Shown: positions 9,365-18,331, numbered from the stretch's first letter. The stretch is DNA of 64,000 bases from an uncultured Clostridiaceae bacterium (GCA_947577025.1 CANPTO010000002.1:60588-124587); one strand, 5' to 3'. The notes: generated by a model not told the origin, from the sequence alone. Program-made: numbers and translations.

Positions 9365-12300
9365 ATGTTAAATGAAGTACTAGAAACTAGTGAAAAAAAG
9401 GTAAGTCAAGAGCCAGCAATGCAAGTGCTTGAAAAATTAGGATATACACCAATTAGCCAGTCAGAAAATAAAGCCAAAAGAACAACCTTAAGTGATGTAA
9501 TATTAAAAGATATATTAGAGCAAAAATTAAGTGAAATAAATAAATATGAATATAATGAAAGAGAATATGCATTTTCAGCAAACAATATAGGACAAGCAGT
9601 AAAAGATATAAACATACCATTAATATCTGGTTTAATTAGTACAAATGAAAAAATATATGACTTATTAACACTTGGAAAATCATATCAAGAAACTATGATA
9701 GATACAAGCAAAAAGTCACATGATATAAAATATATAGATTTTGAACATCCTGAAAGAAATGCTTTCCACGTAACAGAAGAATTTGTTGTAACAAGACCAA
9801 ATGGAAGAGATGCAAAACCAGACATAGTACTATTTATAAATGGAATACCAATTGCAGTAATTGAATGTAAATCAACTGTAGAGCCATTAGAACAAGGAAT
9901 ATCACAAATGTTACGAAACCAAAAAACAGAATATATACCACAATTATTCAAATTTGTTCAAATAGTAATGGCAGTAAATAAAAATGAAGCAAAATACGCA
10001 ACATGTGGAACTGAAAGCAAATTCTGGAGTGTATGGAATGAAAAAGATAAAGAATGGGCAGAAGAAAAACTAAAAAAAGTTGTAGAAAATAGAGAAATAA
10101 CATGTCAAGATAGAGCCTTAGTGTCATTATTTTCACCAGAAAGAATATTAGACATTATAAAAAACTACATTATATTTGAAGAAGGAAAAAAGAAAATATG
10201 TAGATATCAACAATACTTTGCAGTAAAATCAATACTACAAAGAGTAGAAGAACGTGACGAAAATGGAAACAGAAAAGGTGGAGTAATTTGGCATACACAA
10301 GGTTCAGGAAAATCAATAACAATGGCATATGTAACAAAACAATTACTAAAAAAAGTAGACTCTAAAGATTCAAAAGTAGTTGTAGTAACGGATAGGGTAG
10401 ATTTAGACAGCCAAATACATAAAACATTTAACAGATTAGGAATAGAAGCGGCAAGAGCAAAAACAGGTCAAAACCTAATACAATTAATAGAAAATTCAGA
10501 AATAAAAATAATAACCACAGTAATAAACAAATTTGAAGCAGCAGTAAAAAGTAATGTATTAGTAGAATCAAAAAATGTATTTATACTAATAGATGAAGCA
10601 CACAGAACGCAATATGGCTTAATTAATGCAAGAATGGGAGAAGTATTCAAAAATGCAACATATATCTCATTTACAGGAACCCCATTAATGAAAAAAGATA
10701 AAAATACATTTAAAAAATTTGGAGGTTTAATAAAACCAACATATACAATAGAAGAAGCATTAAAAGATAAATCTATAGTGCCAATAATATATGAAGGAAG
10801 AATGGTAGACCAATTTGTACAAAAAGAAGCTTTAGATGAAAAGCTAGAAGTAATAACTAGAAGCTTAAATAGCAAGCAAAAAGAGTTAGTAGAAAAAAAA
10901 TGGAGTAACTATGAAAAAGTAGCTTCAACAGACCAAAGAATATGGAAAATAGCATTAGATATATACAATCATTATATAGATAACTTAAAAGACACAGGTT
11001 TTAATGCAATGCTTGCTTGCAACAAAAAAATACAAGCTGTAAAATACTATAAAGAATTTGAAGAAATAGGAGGACTAAAAACAGCAGTAATAATGTCACC
11101 ACCAGATGAAAGAGAAGGGGAAGATGACATAGAAGACATTTCAAATGATGAAGTAAAAGCCTTTTATAATAATATGATATGTGGTTATAAAGACCAAAGA
11201 GAATATGAAGATATAACAAAATCTAAATTTGTAAATGGAGATATTGATATATTAATAGTAGTAGATAAGTTATTAACAGGTTTTGATGCTCCAAGGGCTT
11301 CAGTAATGTACATGGATAAAAATATTCAAGCACACAATTTATTACAAGCAATAGCAAGGGTAAATAGGCTGTATGAAGGAAAAGATTATGGTTATATACT
11401 AGACTATAGGGGTCTATTTGGAAAATTAAATAAAGCATTAAACATGTATAAAAATGCTGGAATGGAAGACTTTCTAGAAGAAGACTTAAAAGAAGCAGTA
11501 TATGTAATAGACTCACAAATAGAAAAATTAGAAAATGCATATAAAGAATTAAAAAATATATTCAGAGACATAAAAAATAAACAAGACATGGAAGCATATG
11601 AAATGCTATTAGAAGACAAACAAATAAGATATGAATTCTATGACAAGTTATGTGTTTTTGGAAGTTACTTAGGAATGATTTTATCTAGCAACAGAGCCTA
11701 TTATAAATTAGGTTTAGAAAAAATACAAGGCTATAAAAATGCATTAAAACACTATCAAAAATTAAGAAAAACCGTAAAAATAAGATATTCAGAAGGAATA
11801 GACCATAGAGAATATGATATAAAAATGCAAAAACTGCTAGATACATACGTATCTGCAAAAGGAATGCTAAAGATAGTAGAGCCCTGTAATATTACGGAAG
11901 AAGATAAATTCAACAAAGAACATGAACAAATGAAAACTATAATGGCAAAAGCGACTCATATAAGAACAAGATTAACAAAAACTTTTGATGAGAAAATGAT
12001 GGAAAATCCTCCATATTATAAAAAATTCTCAAAAAGGTTAGAAGAAGTAATAGAAGAATATAGGAATAAAAGAATATCAGAGGCACAATACTTAGAAAAA
12101 ATGGAAAAACTAAAACAAGACTTCATATCTGGAAATAGCGGAATAATATATCCAGAAAACATAAAAGAAGATGAAGAAAGAGCAATATATGGAGCTATAT
12201 ATGAAATAATAAATCCACATTTACAAGAAAACTGCAAACTATATGAAATAGGAGAAATAGTAACAAATATAAAAGAAGGAATAGAAGAAAGAATAAAAAG

Positions 12301-12457
12301 AGACTGGCATTATAATGAAGAAGTACACAATTCTATAAAAAGGTTTATAGATGAAGCAATATACAAATATACAGAAGAAAAAAACATAGAAATACCTTTT
12401 GAAGAAATAGACCAAATAATAGAAGACATATTAGCTATTGCTATGATAAAATACTAG
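9365..12457 (+). CDS. hsdR: Type I restriction endonuclease subunit HsdR
   Basis: 1030 residues. The N-terminal PD-(D/E)xK nuclease reads PDIVLFINGIPIAVIECKS, giving catalytic D, E and K near residues 140-165. The SF2 translocase has Walker A HTQGSGKS near 312, a DEAH box IDEAHRTQYG near 405, SFTGTP, and motif VI QAIARVNR. The long C-terminal helical region binds HsdM/HsdS. The subunit translocates DNA and cuts unmethylated DNA far from the target. All motifs look intact, so the system should be active. The four cgg trinucleotides inside this gene are all out of frame. Confidence 0.97.
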   Translation: MLNEVLETSEKKVSQEPAMQVLEKLGYTPISQSENKAKRTTLSDVILKDILEQKLSEINKYEYNEREYAFSANNIGQAVKDINIPLISGLISTNEKIYDLLTLGKSYQETMIDTSKKSHDIKYIDFEHPERNAFHVTEEFVVTRPNGRDAKPDIVLFINGIPIAVIECKSTVEPLEQGISQMLRNQKTEYIPQLFKFVQIVMAVNKNEAKYATCGTESKFWSVWNEKDKEWAEEKLKKVVENREITCQDRALVSLFSPERILDIIKNYIIFEEGKKKICRYQQYFAVKSILQRVEERDENGNRKGGVIWHTQGSGKSITMAYVTKQLLKKVDSKDSKVVVVTDRVDLDSQIHKTFNRLGIEAARAKTGQNLIQLIENSEIKIITTVINKFEAAVKSNVLVESKNVFILIDEAHRTQYGLINARMGEVFKNATYISFTGTPLMKKDKNTFKKFGGLIKPTYTIEEALKDKSIVPIIYEGRMVDQFVQKEALDEKLEVITRSLNSKQKELVEKKWSNYEKVASTDQRIWKIALDIYNHYIDNLKDTGFNAMLACNKKIQAVKYYKEFEEIGGLKTAVIMSPPDEREGEDDIEDISNDEVKAFYNNMICGYKDQREYEDITKSKFVNGDIDILIVVDKLLTGFDAPRASVMYMDKNIQAHNLLQAIARVNRLYEGKDYGYILDYRGLFGKLNKALNMYKNAGMEDFLEEDLKEAVYVIDSQIEKLENAYKELKNIFRDIKNKQDMEAYEMLLEDKQIRYEFYDKLCVFGSYLGMILSSNRAYYKLGLEKIQGYKNALKHYQKLRKTVKIRYSEGIDHREYDIKMQKLLDTYVSAKGMLKIVEPCNITEEDKFNKEHEQMKTIMAKATHIRTRLTKTFDEKMMENPPYYKKFSKRLEEVIEEYRNKRISEAQYLEKMEKLKQDFISGNSGIIYPENIKEDEERAIYGAIYEIINPHLQENCKLYEIGEIVTNIKEGIEERIKRDWHYNEEVHNSIKRFIDEAIYKYTEEKNIEIPFEEIDQIIEDILAIAMIKY

Positions 12458-12465
12458 GGGGATAA

Positions 12466-13185
12466 ATGAAACAAGACTTTATAATATACGGTGGAAAAAA
12501 GTATAATTTTTATATAATAAAAAAAGATATAAAAAATATAAATATAAAAGTTAATAGGAACAAAGAAATAATAATATCTGCACCAAAAAAGGTAAAAGAT
12601 GAATACATAAAAGAATTAGTCATAAAAAAAATAAATTGGATAAAAAAGCAAATAAACTTTTACGAAAGCCTAACGCCAATAAACGAAAGCCTTACCTTTG
12701 AAAGTGGAGAAACCATATACTTATTAGGAAGACAATACAGAATAAAACTATTACCACAAAAAAGCAATAACATTTATATTAAAGATAGGTATTTATATAT
12801 TGAAGTAAAAGAAAAATATATAACAAACAAAAAATATATTGAAAAAGTATATAATACATGGTTAAAACAATATGCTAATAATACAATAAAAGAATTAGTA
12901 GAAGTTTACCAAAATAAATTAAAAAAATATGGAATTCCAATGCCAGACATAGAACTTAAAAAAATGAAAGCAAAATGGGGGAGTTGCATACCAGCAAATA
13001 AAAAAGTTATCTTTAATACACACATAATAAAAACACCAATATATTGTATAGAATATGTAGTATTACACGAGCTATCACATTTCAAATATATGAATCATTC
13101 AAAAGAATTTTATAATTTCATAACAATATTTATGCCAGATTGGAAAGAAAGAAAAAAAGTATTAGATGAAAAATATTGTCAATAG
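12466..13185 (+). CDS. YgjP-like (DUF45) zinc metallopeptidase
   Basis: 239 residues. It has the zinc motif HELSHFKYMNHSKEF (HExxH with a downstream H) near residues 203-217 and the preceding family signature KAKWGSCIPANKKVIFN. It starts 8 bp after hsdR with a GGGGG ribosome site, so it belongs to the hsd operon; DUF45 proteins are often found beside type I systems. Whether it processes restriction subunits or acts elsewhere is unknown. The last two codons and the stop (TGT CAA TAG) are part of a family-B repeat, so the C-terminus may have been altered by repeat insertion. Confidence 0.9.
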   Translation: MKQDFIIYGGKKYNFYIIKKDIKNINIKVNRNKEIIISAPKKVKDEYIKELVIKKINWIKKQINFYESLTPINESLTFESGETIYLLGRQYRIKLLPQKSNNIYIKDRYLYIEVKEKYITNKKYIEKVYNTWLKQYANNTIKELVEVYQNKLKKYGIPMPDIELKKMKAKWGSCIPANKKVIFNTHIIKTPIYCIEYVVLHELSHFKYMNHSKEFYNFITIFMPDWKERKKVLDEKYCQ

Positions 13186-13230
13186 GGACTTAAGTTTTTT
13201 GACAATTTTATTGTCAGAAGGGACAGACTT
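13176..13230. repeat. GGGAC-type palindromic repeat (family B), copy 2
   Basis: TTGTCAATAGGGACTTAAG, a TTGACAATTTTATTGTCA hairpin, then GAAGGGACAGAC. It overlaps the 3' end of the DUF45 gene and probably acts as the operon terminator. Confidence 0.75.
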
Positions 13231-13325
13231 TTGGTAATAGACAACAAATATTGAAATAATCATCATGTGCGTATTAATAAAGCAAAAAATAAATAATAAG
13301 AAAGGAAAATTATAATAAAGAAAAT

Positions 13326-13904
13326 ATGAATATGAAAATAATACTAGCATCAAAATCACCAAGAAGAAAAGAACTAATGGACATGTTAAACTTAAAATAT
13401 GAAGTAATAGTAAGTGAGGCAGATGAAACATTAGAAAAGGGGATTACAGCAGAAGAACAAGCAAAAAGACTATCATACATAAAAGCAAAAACAGTATTTG
13501 AAGAGACCTCAGGAGATAGAATAGTAATAGGCTCAGACACAATGGTTATAAAAGATAATAAAATATATGGAAAACCAAAAAATGAACAAAACGCATTCAA
13601 AATATTAAAAGAATTAAATGGAACCAATCATCAAGTAATAACAGGTTTAGCAATATTAGTAGAAAAAGAAGGAAAATACGAAGAATACTTAGATTATGAC
13701 ATAACAGAAGTATTCTTTAAAGATATGACAGATAACGAAATAAAAGGTTGGATATCAACAGGAAAAGCAATGGATAAAGCAGGAGCATATGCTGTACAAG
13801 GAGAGTTCTGTGTTTTTATAGAAAAAATAAATGGAAACTACTCCACAGTAATGGGACTTCCAATACATAAGGTATACGATATATTGAAAATTATAAATAA
13901 ATAG
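13326..13904 (+). CDS. maf: Maf-family nucleoside triphosphate pyrophosphatase
   Basis: 192 residues with the N-terminal signature ASKSPRRKELMDMLN and the conserved IGSDTMV strand, plus QGEF and GNYSTVMGLP near the C-terminus. It hydrolyses non-canonical or excess dTTP/UTP-type nucleotides to monophosphates and is associated with septum inhibition in Bacillus. Translation may begin at ATG 13326 or at the in-frame ATG 13332; the latter gives the canonical MKIILASKS start. Confidence 0.95.
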   Translation: MNMKIILASKSPRRKELMDMLNLKYEVIVSEADETLEKGITAEEQAKRLSYIKAKTVFEETSGDRIVIGSDTMVIKDNKIYGKPKNEQNAFKILKELNGTNHQVITGLAILVEKEGKYEEYLDYDITEVFFKDMTDNEIKGWISTGKAMDKAGAYAVQGEFCVFIEKINGNYSTVMGLPIHKVYDILKIINK

Positions 13905-13922
13905 AAAATTTGATAAGCACTA

Positions 13923-13951
13923 TTGAACTTTATGTTGATTTATAGTATAAT
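13923..13951 (+). promoter_or_regulatory. Sigma-A-type promoter for the zinc-ribbon gene
   Basis: TTGAAC (13923-13928) and TATAAT (13946-13951) with 17-bp spacing, 33 bp upstream of the start codon and followed by AGGAGG at 13970. Confidence 0.7.
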
Positions 13952-13983
13952 TAATACTATCAAATAATTAGGAGGTACAAAAA

Positions 13984-14166
13984 ATGTTAAGAAAAATGTG
14001 TAAATGGTGTGCACCAAAAGGTTCTGAAAATTATTTGGCACGGAAATTAACAGGTGAAGTAACTTCAGTAAGGCGGAATGATGATATCGTCTTTCCGAGA
14101 ATTATTAAAACAGTAACCTGTAAAGAATGCGGGCATGAGTGGGAATTTTCACGTTGTCGCTATTAA
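13984..14166 (+). CDS. Small zinc-ribbon protein (contains two in-frame CGG codons)
   Basis: 60 residues with two cysteine pairs (CKWC near residue 6, CKEC near 47) and a C-terminal CGHEWEFSRC, a likely zinc ribbon of unknown role. It stands alone with a consensus promoter, a strong ribosome site and a strong terminator, and looks GC-richer than its neighbours. CGG occurs in frame at 14041-14043 and 14074-14076 and must be read as a normal triplet, because both cysteine pairs lie in the same frame; a +1 shift at the first would hit TAA two codons later. This makes it one of six exceptions to the CGG pattern and suggests recent acquisition. Confidence 0.75.
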   Translation: MLRKMCKWCAPKGSENYLARKLTGEVTSVRRNDDIVFPRIIKTVTCKECGHEWEFSRCRY

Positions 14167-14213
14167 TCTTAATGTTTTAAAGCTAATATAAATTTACATT
14201 AGCTACATCAAAT

Positions 14214-14241
14214 AGCCCCAAACTCTTCCGAGGATGGGGCT
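14214..14241 (+). terminator. Rho-independent terminator
   Basis: AGCCCC and GGGGCT form the stem around a 16-base loop, followed by a T-rich stretch. Confidence 0.8.
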
Positions 14242-14281
14242 ATTTTGCAACTTGAACATTTATTTTAATGCGCTTTGCATT

Positions 14282-14953
14282 CTAATTTAGATAATTATCC
14301 AAATATTCAGTCCATTCTGGAGCATTTTCTTCGTCAAATAAATGATATAAGAAATCAACAATAATCTGATGCCTAGCTTCAGCTTCTTTTTTACCAGAAT
14401 CAGTAAGCATTAAATTTTTAAGTTTCAATATTTTCTCAAATAAATGACAAACACTAGTATCAGCACATTTACTTGTATATGTATCAGCAGTCATATTTTC
14501 AATTTGAAAAATACTTTTATCAAAAAATGGTCTTTTATTTTTTATACTATATGTATAAACTCGTATAATACCATTAGCACCTAAAGCATCACACATATCA
14601 GCATCTGAAACTATTTTTCCTTCAAATGTTTCAGGTCTAAAACCTTTTAATAATTTACTGTAACCAATACATTTTAAAGAAGACAAGACTAAATTTTGTG
14701 TTTCTAAATCAATCATACAATCACTCATAATCTTTTTGGCATTAGTTAAGTTCTCAGCATTTTCTTTTCCAAATAACTTATAATCATCTACATCATGTAA
14801 TAAAGCAATTAAAGAAACTACTTCCGCATTTGCATGTTCTTGCTCTGCAAATTTTAAAGATAATCTTAAAACTCTGTCTATATGATCCATATTATGCCCA
14901 GAGTTATCACTACTTAACAGCTCAAAAACTTGATTTCTGACTTTTTGTACCAT
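14282..14953 (-). CDS. HD-domain phosphohydrolase
   Basis: 223 residues with the metal motif GHNMDHIDRVLRLSL near residues 18-32 and IALLHDVDDYKLFG (HD) near 47-60, as in the YedJ-like HD hydrolase family. It probably cleaves a phosphate ester or nucleotide, but the substrate is unknown. A GGAGG lies 7-11 bases before the start. The nearest upstream feature is the duplicated comM leader at 15042. Confidence 0.88.
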   Translation of the reverse strand: MVQKVRNQVFELLSSDNSGHNMDHIDRVLRLSLKFAEQEHANAEVVSLIALLHDVDDYKLFGKENAENLTNAKKIMSDCMIDLETQNLVLSSLKCIGYSKLLKGFRPETFEGKIVSDADMCDALGANGIIRVYTYSIKNKRPFFDKSIFQIENMTADTYTSKCADTSVCHLFEKILKLKNLMLTDSGKKEAEARHQIIVDFLYHLFDEENAPEWTEYLDNYLN

Positions 14954-15041
14954 AAATTATCCTCCTTATAAAAGTTTTACATAAGAATTATAGCATTATA
15001 GAGACCTAAACTCTAGAACAATAATTAAAAAATTAATGCAA

Positions 15042-15142
15042 ATTTTCAAAAACCTATTTACAAATTATGTAAATGATGCTATTATAATAAAAATTAATTC
15101 AAAAAAATTAAAATCACTTAACCTAATTCAAGGTTAAAAATC
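15042..15142 (+). repeat. Direct repeat, copy 1 of the comM leader/promoter
   Basis: About 101 bp nearly identical to 15757-15858, with only two or three mismatches by eye. It includes TTTACA near 15057, TATAAT at 15083-15088 and the short dyad TTAACCTAATTCAAGGTTAA. The second copy directly precedes comM, so this copy looks like a duplicated comM promoter now driving the toxin-like gene at 15176. Confidence 0.9.
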
Positions 15143-15175
15143 CTAAAATAAAACAAAAACAATGAGGTAAATAGT

Positions 15176-15565
15176 GTGCAATATATTGGCAAAATAGATA
15201 AAGAAAAGTATAAACTAATTACGAAGGATATAAGTACAGAGGAAGTAATATTAACAGATAAACAAGTAGAGCATATAAAAGAAAGACACAAAGGTGATTA
15301 TGAGCAATATTTTAAACATATTAAAGAAATAGTAGAAAATCCAGATTATATTATAAGAGATACAAAACCTAATACAGGTTTTCTGTTAAAGGAATTTATA
15401 GAAGAAAACAAAACATTTCAGTTAATTTTAAGATTACATACGAGCAAAGATAATAAAGAATATAAAAATTCTATAATAACATTTCTAAAAGTAGGAAAGA
15501 AGAAGTATAATCAATACTTAAGGAATAAAGAAATAGTTTGGAAAAGGCTAGACAATGATGAATAA
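15176..15565 (+). CDS. Orphan PBECR-type nuclease toxin domain protein
   Basis: 129 residues, GTG start with GAGGT eight bases upstream. The core resembles the PBECR (phage-associated Barnase/EndoU/ColicinE5-D/RelE-like) nuclease domains: VILTDKQVEHIKERHKGDY, a conserved ENPDYIIRD strand, and LILRLHTS ... ITFLKVGKKKY. Such domains are normally the C-terminal effector of phage or polymorphic toxins; here there is no delivery domain. It lies between two copies of the comM leader and is followed by a structured RNA. An immunity protein is not evident. The family call rests on motif pattern only. Confidence 0.65.
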   Translation: MQYIGKIDKEKYKLITKDISTEEVILTDKQVEHIKERHKGDYEQYFKHIKEIVENPDYIIRDTKPNTGFLLKEFIEENKTFQLILRLHTSKDNKEYKNSIITFLKVGKKKYNQYLRNKEIVWKRLDNDE

Positions 15566-15593
15566 AAATGCTATAATTAAAATACAATAAAAA

Positions 15594-15740
15594 TAGTTAT
15601 TTGAGGTGGTAAATTTCGTGGCAACCACACGCCGATGGTATTGATAGGGGAAACCCGAGAGATGTAGGAGAACGCCACGCCTACCAAATAACTAGAGAAC
15701 AGAAAAATGATTGTACTTGTTGTGAGTACAATCATTTTTT
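15594..15740 (+). ncRNA. Structured small RNA with its own terminator, class not recognised
   Basis: Starting at TAGTTATTT (15594), the outer strand pairs with AAATAACTA (ending 15693). The next segments GGTGG (about 15605) and CTACC (about 15681) continue the stem, followed by CGTGGC (15617-15622) with GCCACG (15674-15679). The apical region holds a GGG-GAAA-CCC hairpin near 15648 and an alternative hairpin GTGG-CAA-CCAC near 15618. A strong Rho-independent terminator follows (15703-15740). Its G/C content is far above the surroundings. It does not match the T-box, SAM, TPP, c-di-GMP, guanidine, ZTP, HDV, twister or SRP cores I compared from memory. It could be a small RNA regulator or RNA antitoxin of the preceding gene. 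Confidence 0.65.
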
Positions 15741-15756
15741 AGTAAAAGTATAAAAA

Positions 15757-15858
15757 TTTTTCAAAAACATATTTACAAATTATGTAAATGGTGCTATTAT
15801 AATAAAAATTAATTCAAAAAAATTAAAATCACTTAACCTAATTCAAGGTTAAAAATCC
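15757..15858 (+). repeat. Direct repeat, copy 2 (native comM leader/promoter)
   Basis: The near-identical partner of 15042-15142, ending 24 bp before the comM start. The copies bracket the PBECR gene and the structured RNA, about 715 bp apart. Confidence 0.9.
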
Positions 15859-15881
15859 AAAAAACGAAAGGAAAAAAGAAT

Positions 15882-17417
15882 ATGTTATCAATAGTAAAAA
15901 GTATGTCTCTACTTGGTTTAGAGGGCTACCTTATTTCTGTACAAGTGGATGTTTCAGGTGGTATGCCGCGGTTTTGAAATTGTTGGGCTTCCTGATACTA
16001 GTATAAGGGAGGCAAAAGAAAGAGTAAAAACGGCAATAAAAAACTCTGGTTATGAACTACAAAGCAGAAAAATAGTTGTAAATTTGGCACCAGCAGATAC
16101 AAAAAAAGAAGGTTCATTTTTTGATTTGCCAATTGCAATAGGAGTATTAAATTGCACAGAATATTTAGAAAAAGAGAATTTGGAGGATATTGCATTTATA
16201 GGTGAACTTTCACTTGATGGAAAAATAAACAAAGTAGATGGAGTTCTCCCAATGTGTATAGAGGCCAAAAGGCTAGGCATTGAAACTATAGTAGTACCAA
16301 AGGAAAATGCAAAAGAAGCCTCTGTTGTAGAAGGAATAGAAGTATTAGGTGCAGAAAGTTTAAATCAAGTAGTAGATTATTTAAATTCAGAAGTTATAAT
16401 TCCAACATATAAAACAGATATAAAAAACTTATTTTCAAAACAAAATAAATATCTATTAGATTTTTCAGAAGTAAAAGGACAAGAAAATATAAAAAGAGCT
16501 TTAGAAATAGCGGCAGCGGGTCGGACATAATGTACTTTTGATCCGGGTCGCCTGGCTCTGGAAAAACTATGCTCTCGAGAAGAATACCATCAATTTTACC
16601 AGACTTAAGTTTTGAAGAAGCTCTAGAAACAACAAAAATACACAGCATAGCAGGAGTGTTAACAAAACAAACTCCACTAATAACAGCAAGACCATTTAGA
16701 GCACCACACCATACAATATCGCCGAGTTCATTAGTAGGAGGAGGAAGAATTCCAAAACCAGGAGAAATAAGCTTAGCTCATAATGGTGTATTGTTTCTAG
16801 ATGAGCTACCAGAATTTAATAAAAGTACATTAGAAGTAATGAGAGCACCAATAGAAGATGGAATAGTAAGTATAAGCAGAGTAAATGCAAGCTTAACATA
16901 CCCATGTAACTTCATGCTAGTAGCCTCAATGAACCCATGCCCTTGTGGCTTTTATGGTTCGCCAGATAAAGAATGTAATTGCTCACAGCAAAGCATACAA
17001 AAATATATGGGAAGAATAAGTGGACCATTGCTAGATAGAATAGACATTCAAGTAGAAGTAACACCAGTAAAATATGAAAAACTGGAAAATAGTAGTGAAA
17101 TAGAAACATCTGAGCAAATAAAAGAAAGAGTAAATAAAGCAAGGCAAATACAATTAGAAAGATACAAGAATTCAGAAATATACTCAAACTCACAGCTCAC
17201 ACCAAAACTAATAGAACAATATTGTAAGCTAGATAGTAAAAGTAAAAAAATATTACAAAGAGCATTTGAAACATTAGGGCTAAGTGCAAGAGCACACGGA
17301 AGAATACTAAAAGTAGCAAGAACAATAGCAGACTTAGAAGGAGAAGAAAATATAGAAGTATCACATATTTCAGAAGCAATACAATATAGAAATTTAGACA
17401 AAAAATACTGGAAGTAG
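15882..17417 (+). CDS. comM: ComM/YifB Mg-chelatase-like AAA+ ATPase, read through three CGG +1 shift sites
   Basis: 510 residues when CGG at 15969, 16522 and 16544 is each decoded with the next base as one Gly; this is the normal family length. N-terminal Lon-like fold: MLSIVKSMSLLGLEGYL, then MP-G-FEIVGLPDTSIREAKERV. AAA+ core: AAAG-G-HNVLLI-G-SPGSGKT (Walker A), FRAPHHTIS, LFLDELPEF (Walker B), and a C4-type segment MNPCPCGFYG...C.C. Without the shifts the frame closes at TGA 15975, TAA 16528 and TGA 16613. The restored glycines fall on conserved family positions, including the G of LIG before the P-loop. ComM is a hexameric branch-migration helicase acting after DNA uptake. dprA follows, separated by toxin cassettes. 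Confidence 0.93.
15969..15972 (+). other. CGGT +1 frameshift site 1 (comM)
   Basis: Zero-frame ATG CCG CGG TTT TGA would stop at once. Reading CGGT as one Gly gives MP-G-FEIVGLPD, matching the conserved ComM N-terminus. Confidence 0.85.
16522..16525 (+). other. CGGA +1 frameshift site 2 (comM)
   Basis: Zero-frame GGT CGG ACA TAA stops. CGGA as Gly gives AAAG-G-HNVLLI, the conserved strand before Walker A. Confidence 0.87.
16544..16547 (+). other. CGGG +1 frameshift site 3 (comM)
   Basis: In the frame set by site 2, ATC CGG GTC continues 22 codons to TGA 16613. CGGG as Gly gives LLI-G-SPGSGKT with exact P-loop spacing. The spacing allows +1 but not -2, which would add a residue. Confidence 0.88.
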
Positions 17418-17475
17418 CACGGTAGGGACGGACCTTTTCGTTCCGAATTAGGAACGCTGGGGACACTCCTTGCAT
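17418..17475. repeat. GGGAC-type palindromic repeat (family B), GTTCCG variant
   Basis: TAGGGACGGACC, a CGTTCCGAATTAGGAACG hairpin, then CTGGGGACACTCC. The same stem sequence with inverted order occurs at 47384-47425. It directly follows the comM stop and may terminate transcription. Confidence 0.7.
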
Positions 17476-17617
17476 AAAAAACGTTAAGTGTAAGAATAGA
17501 CTATAAAAGAATAGTAAATGGTAACTGAAAAAAACATCAATAAAATTTACATAAATTACGCTTGAACGAGAAATGTTTTGCATAATAAATAGAGGTATCC
17601 ACGAAGAGGAAGATAAA

Positions 17618-18103
17618 ATGAAATATAAAGATATAACAGAGCGATATAATACTAAAAAACATTATCAAATAAAAGAACAGAAACACTTTATTAATGAAAA
17701 TGGAACTAAATATAATATAGATGGAAGATATGTGCTATTGAAGACAACACAAGAAGAAAAAGAAATTGCAAACATATTAGGACAAACATTAGGTGGTAAA
17801 GTTAAACTAGTTCCAGTTGTACTAGAACCAAAAGGAATACAAACGCCAGATTATATAATAAACAATAAAAAATTTGATTTAAAACAAATAATAGGAAATG
17901 GAAACAATACATTAGATACAGCCATAAATAAAAAGAGAAAGCAATCTGATAATTTTGTTTTTGATATTACAAAAACTGAAATGAGCGTAGAACAAGCACT
18001 ACTACAAATAGAGAGAATATATAATGCTAAAAATAGAACATGGGTAAATACAATTATATTAATTAAAGATAAAAAAGTTTTAAGAATATTTAAAAGAAAA
18101 TAA
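17618..18103 (+). CDS. Orphan CdiA C-terminal-type nuclease toxin, copy 1
   Basis: 161 residues; ATG 17618 with GAGGA eight bases upstream. The core EPKGIQTPDYIINNKKFDLK, then KKRKQSDNFVFDI and a C-terminal IILIKDKKVLRIFKRK match the CdiA-CT/MuF-C nuclease fold seen at the ends of contact-dependent toxins and phage MuF proteins, likely an RNase. There is no secretion or delivery domain and no obvious immunity gene. A hairpin plus a conserved tail follows, repeated after the paralog at 18332. The N-terminus (MKYKDIT...) is shared with the paralog. Confidence 0.7.
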   Translation: MKYKDITERYNTKKHYQIKEQKHFINENGTKYNIDGRYVLLKTTQEEKEIANILGQTLGGKVKLVPVVLEPKGIQTPDYIINNKKFDLKQIIGNGNNTLDTAINKKRKQSDNFVFDITKTEMSVEQALLQIERIYNAKNRTWVNTIILIKDKKVLRIFKRK

Positions 18104-18106
18104 AAA

Positions 18107-18212
18107 AAGTGAGAGGGTGGTGCTCTCCAAAGGGAGAACATACCCTCTCTAATAATTAATTATTAACGTAATTATACAATAAATTAGGTTAATAATCAAT
18201 AGTTTACTCAAA
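18107..18212 (+). repeat. Hairpin plus conserved tail after toxin copy 1
   Basis: GAGAGGG (18111) pairs with CCCTCTC (18143), with an inner CTCTCC-AAA-GGGAGA hairpin. The following TAATAATTAATTATTAA tail (18151 onward, about 60 bp) is almost identical to the tail after toxin copy 2, while the hairpin sequences differ completely. Transcribed, it could form a stable RNA. Confidence 0.7.
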
Positions 18213-18228
18213 AAATATTAAAATATTC

Positions 18229-18267
18229 GGAAAGTCCCCAAAAGGACTAGGTTATTTTTGGGACTCA
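18229..18267. repeat. Short GGGAC-type hairpin
   Basis: AGTCCCCAAAAGGACT and TTTTTGGGACT form an imperfect stem immediately before the duplicated comM tail. Confidence 0.5.
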
Positions 18268-18318
18268 TATTTCAGAGGCAATACAATATAGAAATTTAGA
18301 TAAAAAATACTGGAAGTA
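18266..18318 (+). repeat. Duplicated 3' end of comM
   Basis: 53 bp that differ from the comM 3' end (17364-17416) at about two positions, covering the codons for ISEAIQYRNLDKKYWK. It is not attached to any open frame and lies immediately upstream of the second toxin gene, showing that a comM-tail-plus-toxin unit was duplicated or exchanged here. Confidence 0.92.
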
Positions 18319-18331
18319 AAAGGAAGATAAA

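Noticed and set aside
15594..15740. A known ribozyme or riboswitch (hammerhead, HDV, twister, T-box, ZTP).
   Set aside because: The conserved cores (CUGANGA...GAAA, nested HDV pseudoknot spacing, twister and T-box motifs) are absent.
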